Shown: positions 1 to 10,308, counted from the first letter of the stretch. The stretch is DNA of 64,000 bases from a virus (IMGVR_UViG_3300029286_003689:1-64000), one strand, 5' to 3'. Numbers and translations: made by a program. Notes: generated from the letters alone by a model not told the origin.

Positions 1-2523
1 TTAAACGGGCTCCGCGCAAAACCGGCAACCGATAGACGAACCCGTATCCCAGCGATAGTAAGACGTAACCCGACCCCGGGAACCGCAATACACGCCGCCG
101 CCCCAATTACCGCCAGCAATCAGCTTTACATCATTGGAATAAATAGGGCGATACAACTGTCCTTTATCGCCTGGCAGATCATACCAAGCGGCTGTAACTG
201 CTGCGTCATACATCATTGTCTGCTCATCTAACCACTGCCAGAGAGCACCGCAGGCGTCTTCTACGCCTATGTTGGAAATCATACGCCTTGAGGCTGTGTC
301 TATATGGCCACCGGTAGTGCCAGGATCTCCAGCTCCATTAATGTTAGTCGCTTCGTTTGAACCTGTTGCTATTACCTGAAACTCTGGGTCAGTTAACATC
401 TTCTTCTTTACCGCTCCGCCGTCGTCAGTAAAGTCGTTCCAGTCGCGGGTGTCGGTGATCGTGGCTCCATAGACTGAGGCTGTGGATGTGCCGGTGCCGG
501 AAGCAAGGTAAATATCTACCCACTTGCTAATACCTTCACTATAAACCATACCTTCAGGCGCAGAGACTGGCCTATGGTTTAGATCCCAAATCGAAGCAGG
601 CAGAACGTCGCCAGCGACAAAATCGGTCAAGGTGTGGCCTGAAATCGTTCCTACGGCAACACAAAGCCCGTGGAAACCGCCTATTTTACGGCTGGATGTA
701 GTGCTATAGCCTGAAGGATAAGTGGTGCTGGCTGATAAGAGTATTTTAGGGGCTGTGCCAGATACGGGGACGCAAGCATAAATATAAAAGTCTTTGCCTG
801 CGCGGTTTGCAGCTGTGGTGTAATTCGTCGGGCTGGTAGTATCCCAGTTGGCCGCATTTGATACGTCTATTTCCGTCTGAGAAGTTATATAATAGACATT
901 CCCATTTATGGCAACCGATAATAAGGTTGGAGACGATATAGTGTATCTATTTACAGCTGTGCTATAAGGAGCCTTAAGCGCCCACTTATCGGCCCTGTCT
1001 CTTTGGTATAAACCAGGGAACATAGGAAGGCTTGCTTTTGTATCGGCATACGCTTTGCTACTTGGATTTAATAACTCCCATCGTGTATTCGCTAAATTAT
1101 ATTCCACGAGTGCTACATAACCAGCAGCTGGAATATCACCGGCTAATAAAGCAGATCCGCCCTGTTTGGTAACAGCATGCGCGGTTAAACCGTCTGGTGA
1201 AAAAGTCGGCGTGGTTGATGTATTGGATCCCGATGCTACAAAAGCAACTAAAGTTAAATCTGCAAGCGAAATATCCGGGCTATAATCAGCTGTTATAGCG
1301 TCTACTGTCCCAGAGGCAGTTACAATAGAAATGCTCCCAGTAGGGCCTTGTGTTCCCCTGCTTCCTGATACTGATATTGTCCAATCGGTAAAGGTGCCGG
1401 AACCGCCAATATCAAGAACATTAACTACTAAGGTTGTGCTTGAATAGCTTGTTACCTGACCGTGCATATAGTTAGCAGAGTTAGCGTCGGAGGAAATCAA
1501 AACAAATTGTCCGGCTGCAAACTGTTTTCCGGATTGAATAGTAAATGTCTTACTTCCGGTTGCTATGGCTATGCTTGAGGTTGAGGTAGCTTTAAGAGCT
1601 GCTGCGTAATTATTTGCAGCAGTAACGTCCAGGCCTGTCTGCACGCGGTCTGCGGCGGTGGCTATCTTATCTAAACCTGTTTGAACTCTGTCGGCTGCTG
1701 TAGCAACGGCATCGGCATCGGCACTATTTTTTGACGCTAAGGCTTCTCCTGCCTTTGTGGTAGCTATACCGGCCTGAGTCGTTGCAGTATCTTTATAACC
1801 TGACGTTGCTGTTTTATCTAAACCTGTCTGCACGCGGTCTGCGGCGGTTTGAACGGAGTCCGCATCTGCGCTATTCTTTGAGGATAAAGCAGCTACTGCG
1901 CTAAGCCCGGCATTTGTTTCAGCCGTCTCTGCGTTTCCTTCAGCTGTTTCTGCTGCTGTCTTGGCAACCACTGCCGCATCTCTGGCAGCCTCGCCGTCAT
2001 CAACTAAGCCACTAAGGATCTCGATATAGGCTTCAGTATCAGTACTCGTAGGTGTTTCATCTATCGGAAATTTAACACATCTTGATAATTCTTCGATATA
2101 CTGCTGAGCTATCATCGTAAGCTTATCAACCGCTTTTTCTACGTCTTCAGCATAAAACGGGCCGCCGTTCTTCCAATCAGTCTCTTGAGTAAGAAGCTCT
2201 TCGCGCGCTAAAGTGATTTTCTCGCCAGTAGCTAATAAAGGAAGACCAGAAACTACCGTCGGATAAGTAACATACTCATTATTGACATTGACAGAGTAAT
2301 TACTGGTTATCTCGGTTAAGGCCCCTGCGGTATCGGTTTTATAAAGCTTAATATCGCTTCCGTCGACTGTACTAATAGTAAAAGTAAAATCCCAATTCCT
2401 TGTGACTCCATTACCGTTATAGGTAATCTTATTCGTAGTGTCTGATATTTTCGCAAAAGCTGATGAACAAAAAATACCAAACGCCATCAATAGAATCCCA
2501 AATGAAACAAGTAGTTTCTTCAT
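1..2523 (-). CDS. DGR-diversified tail-fibre-like protein of prophage A, with signal peptide
   Basis: 840 aa. Residues 1-24 form a classical signal peptide: two lysines, a hydrophobic core, and cleavage after AFA. Residues about 25-150 resemble the N-terminal virion-attachment domain of T7-type tail fibres (YNGNGVTRNWDFTF). Residues 175-310 hold alanine-rich repeats built on ADRVQTGLDK, probably a trimeric coil, followed by a collagen-like GPTG spot. The last 200 residues form a formylglycine-enzyme/C-type-lectin-like domain ending in a variable region (about 800-837) and the conserved tail GCRFCAEPV. The C-terminal half closely matches the fibre at 42914-45250, while the N-terminal halves are unrelated. 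The start is supported by AAGGAGAG about 9 nt upstream, inside the end of the preceding gene. Role, inferred: variable receptor binding. Odd: a phage fibre with an export signal. Confidence 0.85.
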   Translation of the reverse strand: MKKLLVSFGILLMAFGIFCSSAFAKISDTTNKITYNGNGVTRNWDFTFTISTVDGSDIKLYKTDTAGALTEITSNYSVNVNNEYVTYPTVVSGLPLLATGEKITLAREELLTQETDWKNGGPFYAEDVEKAVDKLTMIAQQYIEELSRCVKFPIDETPTSTDTEAYIEILSGLVDDGEAARDAAVVAKTAAETAEGNAETAETNAGLSAVAALSSKNSADADSVQTAADRVQTGLDKTATSGYKDTATTQAGIATTKAGEALASKNSADADAVATAADRVQTGLDKIATAADRVQTGLDVTAANNYAAALKATSTSSIAIATGSKTFTIQSGKQFAAGQFVLISSDANSANYMHGQVTSYSSTTLVVNVLDIGGSGTFTDWTISVSGSRGTQGPTGSISIVTASGTVDAITADYSPDISLADLTLVAFVASGSNTSTTPTFSPDGLTAHAVTKQGGSALLAGDIPAAGYVALVEYNLANTRWELLNPSSKAYADTKASLPMFPGLYQRDRADKWALKAPYSTAVNRYTISSPTLLSVAINGNVYYITSQTEIDVSNAANWDTTSPTNYTTAANRAGKDFYIYACVPVSGTAPKILLSASTTYPSGYSTTSSRKIGGFHGLCVAVGTISGHTLTDFVAGDVLPASIWDLNHRPVSAPEGMVYSEGISKWVDIYLASGTGTSTASVYGATITDTRDWNDFTDDGGAVKKKMLTDPEFQVIATGSNEATNINGAGDPGTTGGHIDTASRRMISNIGVEDACGALWQWLDEQTMMYDAAVTAAWYDLPGDKGQLYRPIYSNDVKLIAGGNWGGGVYCGSRGRVTSYYRWDTGSSIGCRFCAEPV
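11..124 (-). repeat. Variable repeat A (VR-A) of a diversity-generating retroelement
   Basis: 114 bp aligning without gaps to the template repeat at 42723-42836. My hand count gives about 17 differences at template adenines (T on the plus strand) and about 12 at other bases. The excess at adenines marks it as a DGR variable repeat. The non-adenine changes show that the template at 42.7 kb was not its immediate donor. The last 17 bp, through the stop codon, are identical to those of VR-B. It encodes the ligand-binding face of the lectin-like domain. Confidence 0.75.
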
Positions 2524-2524
2524 T

Positions 2525-5500
2525 TTAATGCTCTCCTTTTTCTTTAGTAAATCTCTCCTTTAATTTTCTAAGTTTTATATCTGCCTGCTCTTTGGTTAAA
2601 TCACCTGATTTTACCTTTTTCCTAATTTCGCTTCGCCCTTCATAGAAGTCTCTCTCTAACCATTTTCTTACTTTCTGACGATAGGGAGATGTATCAGGTA
2701 CAATCTTAACGCCAAACATCTCACCTAATAGAGTTCTTCCGACGCCTATTTCCCGACCATATTTATCTGGCTTAGTAGATTTTATTATTCTACCTGGAGT
2801 AGAAGCGAGAATTTGAGGCGCAAGATTCTTTAAGATGTATTTCCCTTTTTCTATTGCTTTTTCATCTTCACTCAAATAATCCGGGGCTATTTTATCTTCT
2901 GTGAATGAATCGTAATTTAGAACAAAGGCATTGTAGAGAATAGGTAGTATGCCACCCATCGTTAAAGTCTGAGGCATCGCTAATTTGCCTTTCTCAACCG
3001 GATACCAACTTCCCCAAGGCAGAAAATAGGTTAAATCTATCCAATTCAGATCTCCATTTGCGTCTCGTCCCGGTAATAACAATACTGATTTACCACGTAT
3101 ATAATCAGGTTTTAACCTTTCTTCATCATCTTTACCTATGCCTAAGAGTCCTCTTGATAAAGCATTAAGCGTTGCCATGCCAGCAGAGAATAATATGAAT
3201 TTTTCAGGTTTACGTATGGCAAACTCAACTAAACGCGGAAGTACCTTGGCTGACCAAGTGATGAATGGAAAAAAGCTCTGTCTTGCATAACCCACTACTT
3301 CTGATGTTTGAGAATAATCAAAAAGTAGTTTATCGGCGAATTTTACTGCTTCTTCTGGAGATCCCCCTTGATCTAACACGTAACGGGCAATAACGGTTTT
3401 TGAAGCATCTTCTACTGCGCCGTATAGTACTGCCGGCGAATGCACAACTTCAGCTATATTATTGGCCCATATCTGAATTTGCTTATAAGGATTGCTGGGG
3501 TCTTCGTCTATATGAAAAGCTAACTCTTTTAATTCCTGCGCAGAGTAAGTATTGTGATAAAGCCCTCTATCTCTGAGTAATTTATAAGCCTCGTCTTTTG
3601 CTACGAATGATTTAATCCCCTTGGCTGCTACTACAGGATTATAAATAGGGACATCTCCCATCCAAGCCATAAGGGTATTAGTAACTATGTTCCGGGAGAC
3701 TGCCGCGGGGCTATAGGGAACCTTAAATAGCTTCCATATACTGTTGGCGTCTCTCCACATCTTGCCGAATTCGGATTGCATCGTATTCCACTTAGATACC
3801 TCTTTTACTAAATCTACCGGGACGTACTGCTCAGCCAGCACCCCATATTTCTTACCGGAAGGCATCTTGTCAAAGCCTTCTACTCCCTTATGTCCTATAA
3901 TGCCGGGTAAAGTCGCTATGGTATTAAATGCCTTGACCGTATAGACCATCTCTATCATTCCAAAAAGGCGTTTTTGTAAAGGATAGGCGGCAGTTTTAAT
4001 AAGCCCTAACTCTTCCCGGGCGTTTCTGCCTAATTCAATTAACTCTTCTTGGGAATACTCGGCTATTTTCTTTTTTGCTGATGGCCATGTACCGTATTGT
4101 GCTTCTAAAACCTTGCGGCCAAATTCTTCATCCGTCATCTTATGCTTCAAGCTTTCAAACCTTGCGCGGATAGCTTTCGACGGAAAATAACCAAAATTAC
4201 GCTTATTTTTCTCAAACTCCTTTGTGTCGTAGAAGAACGGAAAATACTGACCTACGTTATTCCAGAATATCTCGTCGTTAAGAAGCCCTAATTTTCTGGC
4301 TTCATTACCCCATACAGCTAATTCCTGCCGGGCTCCTTCAGTTAATTTACTCAATTCAGTATCTTTTACGGTGTCGCCAAACCTCTGTAAGCTCTCGGCT
4401 ATATACTGCTGTTCTTCTTTACTTAATTCACTTATTGGCTCAATAAGTTCCTCTCTTAATTTCTGCTGCTGGCCCTGGACAAGCTTTCTTCTTTGTCTCA
4501 ATATTTCCATTGCCGTATCATTAAGCCCGCCTCTCTCAAAAAAAGCAGAAGCATGAAGTTTTTTTCCAAGATTCTCTATGGCCTTGCTATAAACATTCCA
4601 AGCTTTATCTCTTGCTTTCTCGCTATAAAATGGCAACCTAAGGCCTCCTCTTTCAATCCATTCCTTGAGTTGAGGTTGTATTTCAGGAATTCTGCGAAGA
4701 GAAAGAACGTATTCCTTTAAGGGTTTCATTGCTGTTTCAAAATCACGTAACTTAGTGATTACATACTGCCATTCTTTATCTTGCCCTATGGTAGTCTCTA
4801 TTTGTGCGGTAAAATTGGGGGCCAATTTGCGGCAGATCTCCGGATCCATAGTGTAAGCGGCCACATAGTCAGCGAAGAGTTCAGGTTTGCTATTGCGGTA
4901 TGATTTAAAGGATTTTGATACGGAAGCAGGATCAAACGGCCTCATCTGTTGAGAAACCGCTTTTAATTCATCCCTAACGGCTTTCTTTTTGGATATCTGG
5001 TAGTCTCCCAGAACATCGTCGAGAAAATGCCCGGTTTCATGAAACAAGGTTTTTTCATCAGCAACGCTTCTTACCCGGATAAGCCCATTCTCTCCGAGCA
5101 TAGGGTAATATACGCCAAGCCACTTCTTCATACGCTTGGACACCTGTAGCTTTGGGCCTATCTCACGCTCAAAAACTCCGGTAATATCCCTGCCCTGATT
5201 TACCTTCCAAGCTTCGTTCTTCTCCCACTCCATATTACCTATAGCAGTAGAAGGCGGGACAGTCTTAGGTTTAACGCCTAATTTTCCTGATACGGATGCC
5301 TTGGATTCTTCTTCGGGTGATGCTGAGGGAAACGCGGAAGATTGCTTTTCTGGAAGGATATAGCTTACTTCTATTTCTTCGGGGGATCTGCGGACTATCT
5401 CAGCCTGTCCGCCCTTATCTTCTACATCGGTAATAAACGCTTCAACTTCTTCATCGGTCTTAAATAATTTGCTTCCTGCTAACTCAACGCCTTCAGCAGC

Positions 5501-8122
5501 AATTTCACTTTGTGCTTCCTCTTCTGCGATACGAACAATTTGCTCAATTTCGGATTCGTCATAACCTTGCTTTTTAAGTTCTTCCCGGAATTTTTCATCA
5601 GTTACCTCCTCTTCAAGAACCTCTGACTCTTTTTGTAGAGAATCTTTATATCCATTTATTAAATCTTCAAATATCGCCTGCTGCTTCTGTGTAACAGGGT
5701 TACCGTTTAATACCTTGTCTATTATAGCAAGGGTATTCTTTTTGGTATAGCCTTTATCTCTAAAATAATCTGGGAATGTAGAAGAGACTCCTATCCATTG
5801 CCCGGATTCAGTAGGCATGCGTTTGCCGGCTTCTCCTTCAGCAATCTGCTGACGCATTACCTTAGCATGCTCTAAATCCTCAGAGAGTACATTAACAACA
5901 CTCTTGATAATTTTTGCTTTGACAATCTTCTGTGCTTTAATCAGCGGAGTTTCGCTGCCTTGAGTAGGTATCTCAACATGAACGTGATAAGGCGTTTGCT
6001 CAGTATCTTCTACTGCTAAACCTAAATCTTGAGCAGCTTTAACCACCTCTTCATGAGTTAACCCAGTTCCTTTAATCTTGATATCTGCTGCGCGGCCAGT
6101 TAAATGAGTGCTATTTTCAGCCGGTTTGTATCCGCGTTTCTTTAAATCCTCGTTATATTCTTTCGTCCGGTATCCGCTGCTAATCGTTACCTGCTTTCCG
6201 AGTGCTTCCTGCAGTTTATTTATTTTAAAAAGAAGTTCTTCGTCAACCTTTACCTGCTCAATAGGCAGTGGTTTTTTAGCTTGATTAAAATTCTCTTTGG
6301 TTATCGGCTTTAAACCTTTCTTGCTTAAAACTTCATTGGTTTCTTCAGAAGCCTTCTTATTGTTTCTCTCAATAAACTGATCTTGTAATTCCGCTTGCCG
6401 TTTATTGATTGCCTCTAACCTGGCTTTAACCTCTGGGGTTTGCTTTTCTTTCTTTAATCGTATTTCCTCATCGATTAAATCTCCATGCTCTTTTCCTTCA
6501 TTATTAAGCCAATCTTCCTCGGATAAATCCGCTTCTTCAGGCTGCGCGACTGGATTAGCTTCTTTTATCTCGTTATATAATTCCTTCAGGTTAAATATTT
6601 CAGCCTTCTCCAGCTGCTTATCGCCAATCTTCATAATGGCTATCTTGTCATTACCTAATTTCTTGCCATCTACATAACCGCCTATTTGAGCTGAGTATTT
6701 ACCTCCTGCAGCCCCCATGTTGGCTAAGCTCTCTACGGCGTCGCCTCTTAAAACATAACCTTTAATGAAATCTGCCGCGGCTTCTCTGGGAGTTAATGTA
6801 GCATCTGATATTATGTTTCTTGTCTTGTCTAATAATTCCTTTGGGACTTCCGGCAAGCTATCTAAAGGCGCGCCACCTTTACTATCAGGAAGCTTCATAG
6901 CTTGATACTTGCCTTCGGCGTCCATAATTCCTACATCTTGAACGTCATCAGGGTTCACATCGTTATTAGTAACAATATCGGCATGCATATTAGCTGTCTC
7001 GTCGGTAATAACCGTTCCGTCTTTGAGGCGGATAGCAAGAGGGACGGGAGATTTTTCTTCAAAACCTATTGTTTTATTTATAACCTCATCAACTTTATCT
7101 ATCGTCTGGCTGATTTCATCTTCAGTTAATCCTTGTTTTAATCCCTCGTTGATAACTTGGCTATGTAGATCGTAACGAATATCATCTATGTGGGGGGCCT
7201 CAAATACGCCCAAGGCACCACCTGATACAGTTCCTGCCAAAATACTCTCCGCAAGCCCATCGGTAAGCCTATCCCATAAAGGACGCGGCTCTTTCCAATT
7301 AAGTACTTTAAGCGAATTCTCAAATACCTGCTGGCTGCCTTCTTCAATTAAGCCCTCTTGTAAGGCGGTTCTAAATACTCTTTTTAAGATATGGCCGCCC
7401 TTCATCCAGTTGCCTAAAACAGTATTCTCAAGAGCAGTTTGTACGGCGCCATCTAATACTGCCAAATCTGTGGCTTTCAGAGGATCAACGCCGTTTTTGA
7501 TTGATTCCTCATACATATCACCGGAAATAGCAGGAAAGAATGTTGCTGCGCCAGCAACGGGAGATCTTGTAAGTGCTGTAACACCGGCAGCTACTCCAAG
7601 CATAGGCAGGTTTTCAGCTGCCAAAGCCATTGTTTTTCTAAAAGGATGCTTCCAACCTAACAAGACTGCAGGGTTCGGGCTTTCTATGCCTTTGTTTGCA
7701 GCTTCATTGAAGAAATTCTTTACATCTCCTCCTATCTCTGCTATTGAATCACCAAACTTGAGAAAAAAATTATCAATAGCATCTCCGGCTTTACTGTTCT
7801 TACCTTTTTCTATGCGTAACCATGGAATGCTTTTTAAACCGGGGAAAGGTACTAAGGGGATGGTTTTTGATTTAGTCTCCTCGACAATATCCTTACCAAT
7901 AAACTCCATACCTGAGCCAAGCCCTGCAGGGATCCTCTCTACCCCTCTAAATAACGCTTTAGCCGAATCCATCCAGACATTGGCGGTATCTAAGGCGCGA
8001 AAAGTAACCTCTTCCGGTGAAGATGTAGGTTTTGCAGAGCCGATATCAAAACCAGTATCTAACTCCTCTGCGCCGTTTTCATTTTCTTTTATTGGGATAG
8101 CACTGGTAACATCAAAAGACAT
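2525..8122 (-). CDS. Giant internal virion/injection protein with two zinc-peptidase motifs
   Basis: 1865 aa, at the position of T7 gp16 (the ejected lysozyme-like core protein). Near residues 630-725 is an M15/VanY-like domain with STHLTGRAADI (His, Asp ligands) and YHVHVEI (His ligand), predicted to cut peptidoglycan. Near residue 1028 is HETGHFLD, an HExxH-type zincin motif. Hydrophobic segments occur near the N-terminus and in the last quarter; long charged helical stretches lie between. The C-terminal part shares style and some motifs with the 1360-aa protein at 45803-49885. Its stop lies 1 nt before the fibre start. Inferred role: ejected with DNA, locally digests cell wall and possibly proteins. 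Confidence 0.75.
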   Translation of the reverse strand: MSFDVTSAIPIKENENGAEELDTGFDIGSAKPTSSPEEVTFRALDTANVWMDSAKALFRGVERIPAGLGSGMEFIGKDIVEETKSKTIPLVPFPGLKSIPWLRIEKGKNSKAGDAIDNFFLKFGDSIAEIGGDVKNFFNEAANKGIESPNPAVLLGWKHPFRKTMALAAENLPMLGVAAGVTALTRSPVAGAATFFPAISGDMYEESIKNGVDPLKATDLAVLDGAVQTALENTVLGNWMKGGHILKRVFRTALQEGLIEEGSQQVFENSLKVLNWKEPRPLWDRLTDGLAESILAGTVSGGALGVFEAPHIDDIRYDLHSQVINEGLKQGLTEDEISQTIDKVDEVINKTIGFEEKSPVPLAIRLKDGTVITDETANMHADIVTNNDVNPDDVQDVGIMDAEGKYQAMKLPDSKGGAPLDSLPEVPKELLDKTRNIISDATLTPREAAADFIKGYVLRGDAVESLANMGAAGGKYSAQIGGYVDGKKLGNDKIAIMKIGDKQLEKAEIFNLKELYNEIKEANPVAQPEEADLSEEDWLNNEGKEHGDLIDEEIRLKKEKQTPEVKARLEAINKRQAELQDQFIERNNKKASEETNEVLSKKGLKPITKENFNQAKKPLPIEQVKVDEELLFKINKLQEALGKQVTISSGYRTKEYNEDLKKRGYKPAENSTHLTGRAADIKIKGTGLTHEEVVKAAQDLGLAVEDTEQTPYHVHVEIPTQGSETPLIKAQKIVKAKIIKSVVNVLSEDLEHAKVMRQQIAEGEAGKRMPTESGQWIGVSSTFPDYFRDKGYTKKNTLAIIDKVLNGNPVTQKQQAIFEDLINGYKDSLQKESEVLEEEVTDEKFREELKKQGYDESEIEQIVRIAEEEAQSEIAAEGVELAGSKLFKTDEEVEAFITDVEDKGGQAEIVRRSPEEIEVSYILPEKQSSAFPSASPEEESKASVSGKLGVKPKTVPPSTAIGNMEWEKNEAWKVNQGRDITGVFEREIGPKLQVSKRMKKWLGVYYPMLGENGLIRVRSVADEKTLFHETGHFLDDVLGDYQISKKKAVRDELKAVSQQMRPFDPASVSKSFKSYRNSKPELFADYVAAYTMDPEICRKLAPNFTAQIETTIGQDKEWQYVITKLRDFETAMKPLKEYVLSLRRIPEIQPQLKEWIERGGLRLPFYSEKARDKAWNVYSKAIENLGKKLHASAFFERGGLNDTAMEILRQRRKLVQGQQQKLREELIEPISELSKEEQQYIAESLQRFGDTVKDTELSKLTEGARQELAVWGNEARKLGLLNDEIFWNNVGQYFPFFYDTKEFEKNKRNFGYFPSKAIRARFESLKHKMTDEEFGRKVLEAQYGTWPSAKKKIAEYSQEELIELGRNAREELGLIKTAAYPLQKRLFGMIEMVYTVKAFNTIATLPGIIGHKGVEGFDKMPSGKKYGVLAEQYVPVDLVKEVSKWNTMQSEFGKMWRDANSIWKLFKVPYSPAAVSRNIVTNTLMAWMGDVPIYNPVVAAKGIKSFVAKDEAYKLLRDRGLYHNTYSAQELKELAFHIDEDPSNPYKQIQIWANNIAEVVHSPAVLYGAVEDASKTVIARYVLDQGGSPEEAVKFADKLLFDYSQTSEVVGYARQSFFPFITWSAKVLPRLVEFAIRKPEKFILFSAGMATLNALSRGLLGIGKDDEERLKPDYIRGKSVLLLPGRDANGDLNWIDLTYFLPWGSWYPVEKGKLAMPQTLTMGGILPILYNAFVLNYDSFTEDKIAPDYLSEDEKAIEKGKYILKNLAPQILASTPGRIIKSTKPDKYGREIGVGRTLLGEMFGVKIVPDTSPYRQKVRKWLERDFYEGRSEIRKKVKSGDLTKEQADIKLRKLKERFTKEKGEH

Positions 8123-8133
8123 TTCTCCTCCGA

Positions 8134-9672
8134 CTACTTTTTCTCCCGCTGCTCTTTATGCGTAAAATCCCCGGCCTTGCTCATTACCTCTTCAAAACTT
8201 CCGTCAGGATAAACTATTGCTTTGTTGCCAAATTTATCGTAACAAAGCTTACCTTTTTTCGGGAATGCTGTAATGTCCGGGTTATCTTGCAACCGCTGCT
8301 TCCTTATTTCATCATGCGCTATCTGAATAACCTGCTCACCCTGGGCATTCTCTGTCTTGGCTCTCTTGATGGTATTCATTAACACAAAAGGAGCAGTGAT
8401 TGGATTGGTTAACTGTATTGCATCCCAAGCTCCACTCCAAAATCCACGCTGTGGATTAGCCCCCTTCTTATTTCCCGACGATAAAGGTAACTCTTTAGCT
8501 TTTTCTGTGGCCGCGTCTACTAATATAGCCAGCCTATCGCGGCTTATATTCTTGTTGTCTTTTAAAGCTTGAAGCAAGAATTTACTGATTCCTTCAGTAT
8601 CTTTTGCAGTAAAAATATCTTTTGCTAAACCTTGAAACCCTTCATTATTAAAATCTTCGGCAAGATACCCGCCACCCTTAGATTCAAATACCTTTTTCAT
8701 TGCTTCAGCCATTTCAGGGTCTTTAGTGGCAACGCTTCTTATAGTCTCAGTAGAATTTTCCCAGTTTAAATCTCCGTTAGCTATCTTGCCTATGTAATCA
8801 AATCTATCTTTTACCCTACTCTCCAGCCTGATTTTCTCCGCCTCTGACTGTAAAGCATCATAGCCTTTAACAAGCTTAGATTTTAATTCATCGTAGCCGG
8901 TTTGACTGATCTTATCTTTTACGCTGTCTAAAAGGCCCTGAGATGCCTCTAAGTTCCCGGTATTCTTCAGAGTAGAGATAGTAGATGATTCAATAATCTT
9001 CTTTGCTATTTCTTCATTGTTTACTTCTCGCGTAGCTTTATCAAACCGGCTACTGTAGGGTATGGCAGAGTTAACCGCATCATCTATTGCAAACCCTAAA
9101 GACTTCCCGTCCCGAATTGTGGCCGCATCGTTAGTTTTTTGAGTGATATTTGACTCAATACTATTCTTTAAATTCTGCCTGTATTGCTCTGCTTCATGGC
9201 TCACTAAGCCATTACGTACAGAAGAATAATAGGTATCTAAGGCAGGGGCTAATTTGTTGTACTGATATTGCGATAACCCGTCGAGATACTGTTTTTTTAC
9301 ATCTTGAAATGTAATGTCAGCCTCTTTAGTTACGCCATCTGCATGCCCTAATTCACGCACTAAATATCCTCTTGGGCGCTGTATGTCTTGACCGTTAGTA
9401 TCCTTAACTGTCTCTTCATTTTTATTGTAAAGACGATTCTGCCAATCTTGACGGAAAGCAGTCTCGCGATTCAAAACTTCCATATCCTGCTTTTCGTAGG
9501 CTATTCTTGTAATGTGCTGGGCTATTTTTTCTCCTACTGCTCCAAAATTCTGCAGCGCTCTTCCTGAATCCCCACCAAACGCTTCATCTGGGGGTCTTAA
9601 CCGAGAAGGGCCGGATAGGCTGGGAACAACTGTGTCTACTTTTCTTTCATACGTAGGTACTTTAATGCCCAT
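8134..9672 (-). CDS. Internal virion protein (T7 gp15-position, helical)
   Basis: 512 aa, almost entirely helical and charged, without signal or membrane segments. It lies between the small gp14-like protein and the giant core protein, the order seen in T7-like ejection modules. The syntenic protein of prophage B is at 49875-51335 (486 aa), with the same length class and composition. No enzymatic motif seen. The function is inferred from position: part of the internal core or ejection conduit. Confidence 0.6.
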   Translation of the reverse strand: MGIKVPTYERKVDTVVPSLSGPSRLRPPDEAFGGDSGRALQNFGAVGEKIAQHITRIAYEKQDMEVLNRETAFRQDWQNRLYNKNEETVKDTNGQDIQRPRGYLVRELGHADGVTKEADITFQDVKKQYLDGLSQYQYNKLAPALDTYYSSVRNGLVSHEAEQYRQNLKNSIESNITQKTNDAATIRDGKSLGFAIDDAVNSAIPYSSRFDKATREVNNEEIAKKIIESSTISTLKNTGNLEASQGLLDSVKDKISQTGYDELKSKLVKGYDALQSEAEKIRLESRVKDRFDYIGKIANGDLNWENSTETIRSVATKDPEMAEAMKKVFESKGGGYLAEDFNNEGFQGLAKDIFTAKDTEGISKFLLQALKDNKNISRDRLAILVDAATEKAKELPLSSGNKKGANPQRGFWSGAWDAIQLTNPITAPFVLMNTIKRAKTENAQGEQVIQIAHDEIRKQRLQDNPDITAFPKKGKLCYDKFGNKAIVYPDGSFEEVMSKAGDFTHKEQREKK

Positions 9673-9682
9673 TTATTTTCTC

Positions 9683-10306
9683 CTAATTAAGCTTATAAGG
9701 ACTCCATGCTGTGGTAAAACTATGTCCGCCAACGCTCTGTTTTCCTGTATTAACTAACTTCCCTCCACTTGCCAGGGTTCCTCCCATTGCAAACATAGAT
9801 CCAGCCGTTCCTAATAGCGTAGATGTCATATTTATTCCTGCAGCGCGCTTAGCTTCTTTCCCTGCGAATTTATATAAACCAGCCTGAGATCTCAAAACAT
9901 TCGCCTGCTCATTTGCTTCAGTATTTATGTTCCACGACTCAATATTTGCGTTATACCTAACATTTGCTTCATCAAGCTTTCCTTTGGCAAAGGTATCTCC
10001 TGCGATATCTTCCGCAGTTACGCCATATATACCCATTGCCGCCATAGTGGCTTTCTGCGCTCCTGCAGTTTTTGCTATTGAATTCTTAAGGTCTTTGGCA
10101 TCTCTGGCCGCCTTATCTTGAACAAGGGTTACTTGATTCTCTGCCGTTTTCTCTAAAACAGTTGCTTCGCGTTCATTCTCATCGGCTAAATATTTATAGT
10201 ATTTATTCTTAGATTCCCCCTCAGCATATTGTCCATAAGCCATCATTCCGCCAGCTGCGGCAGTAACAACTAAACCAGTAACAGTTAAAGAGACCGGGTC
10301 GCACAT
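9683..10306 (-). CDS. Small internal virion protein (T7 gp14-like)
   Basis: 207 aa beginning MCDPVSLT, a start typical of podovirus small internal virion proteins. A hydrophobic N-terminal helix (about 8-25) and a glycine/alanine-rich hydrophobic C-terminal stretch (about 165-185) flank a helical centre. In T7, gp14 forms the outer-membrane part of the ejection channel; assignment here rests on size, hydrophobic ends and synteny with 51347-51739. Confidence 0.6.
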   Translation of the reverse strand: MCDPVSLTVTGLVVTAAAGGMMAYGQYAEGESKNKYYKYLADENEREATVLEKTAENQVTLVQDKAARDAKDLKNSIAKTAGAQKATMAAMGIYGVTAEDIAGDTFAKGKLDEANVRYNANIESWNINTEANEQANVLRSQAGLYKFAGKEAKRAAGINMTSTLLGTAGSMFAMGGTLASGGKLVNTGKQSVGGHSFTTAWSPYKLN

Positions 10307-10308
10307 CG

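Noticed and set aside
7188-8165. 325-codon plus-strand ORF
   Set aside because: Antisense to the start of the giant virion protein; proline/serine-rich composition typical of a shadow, with no domain.
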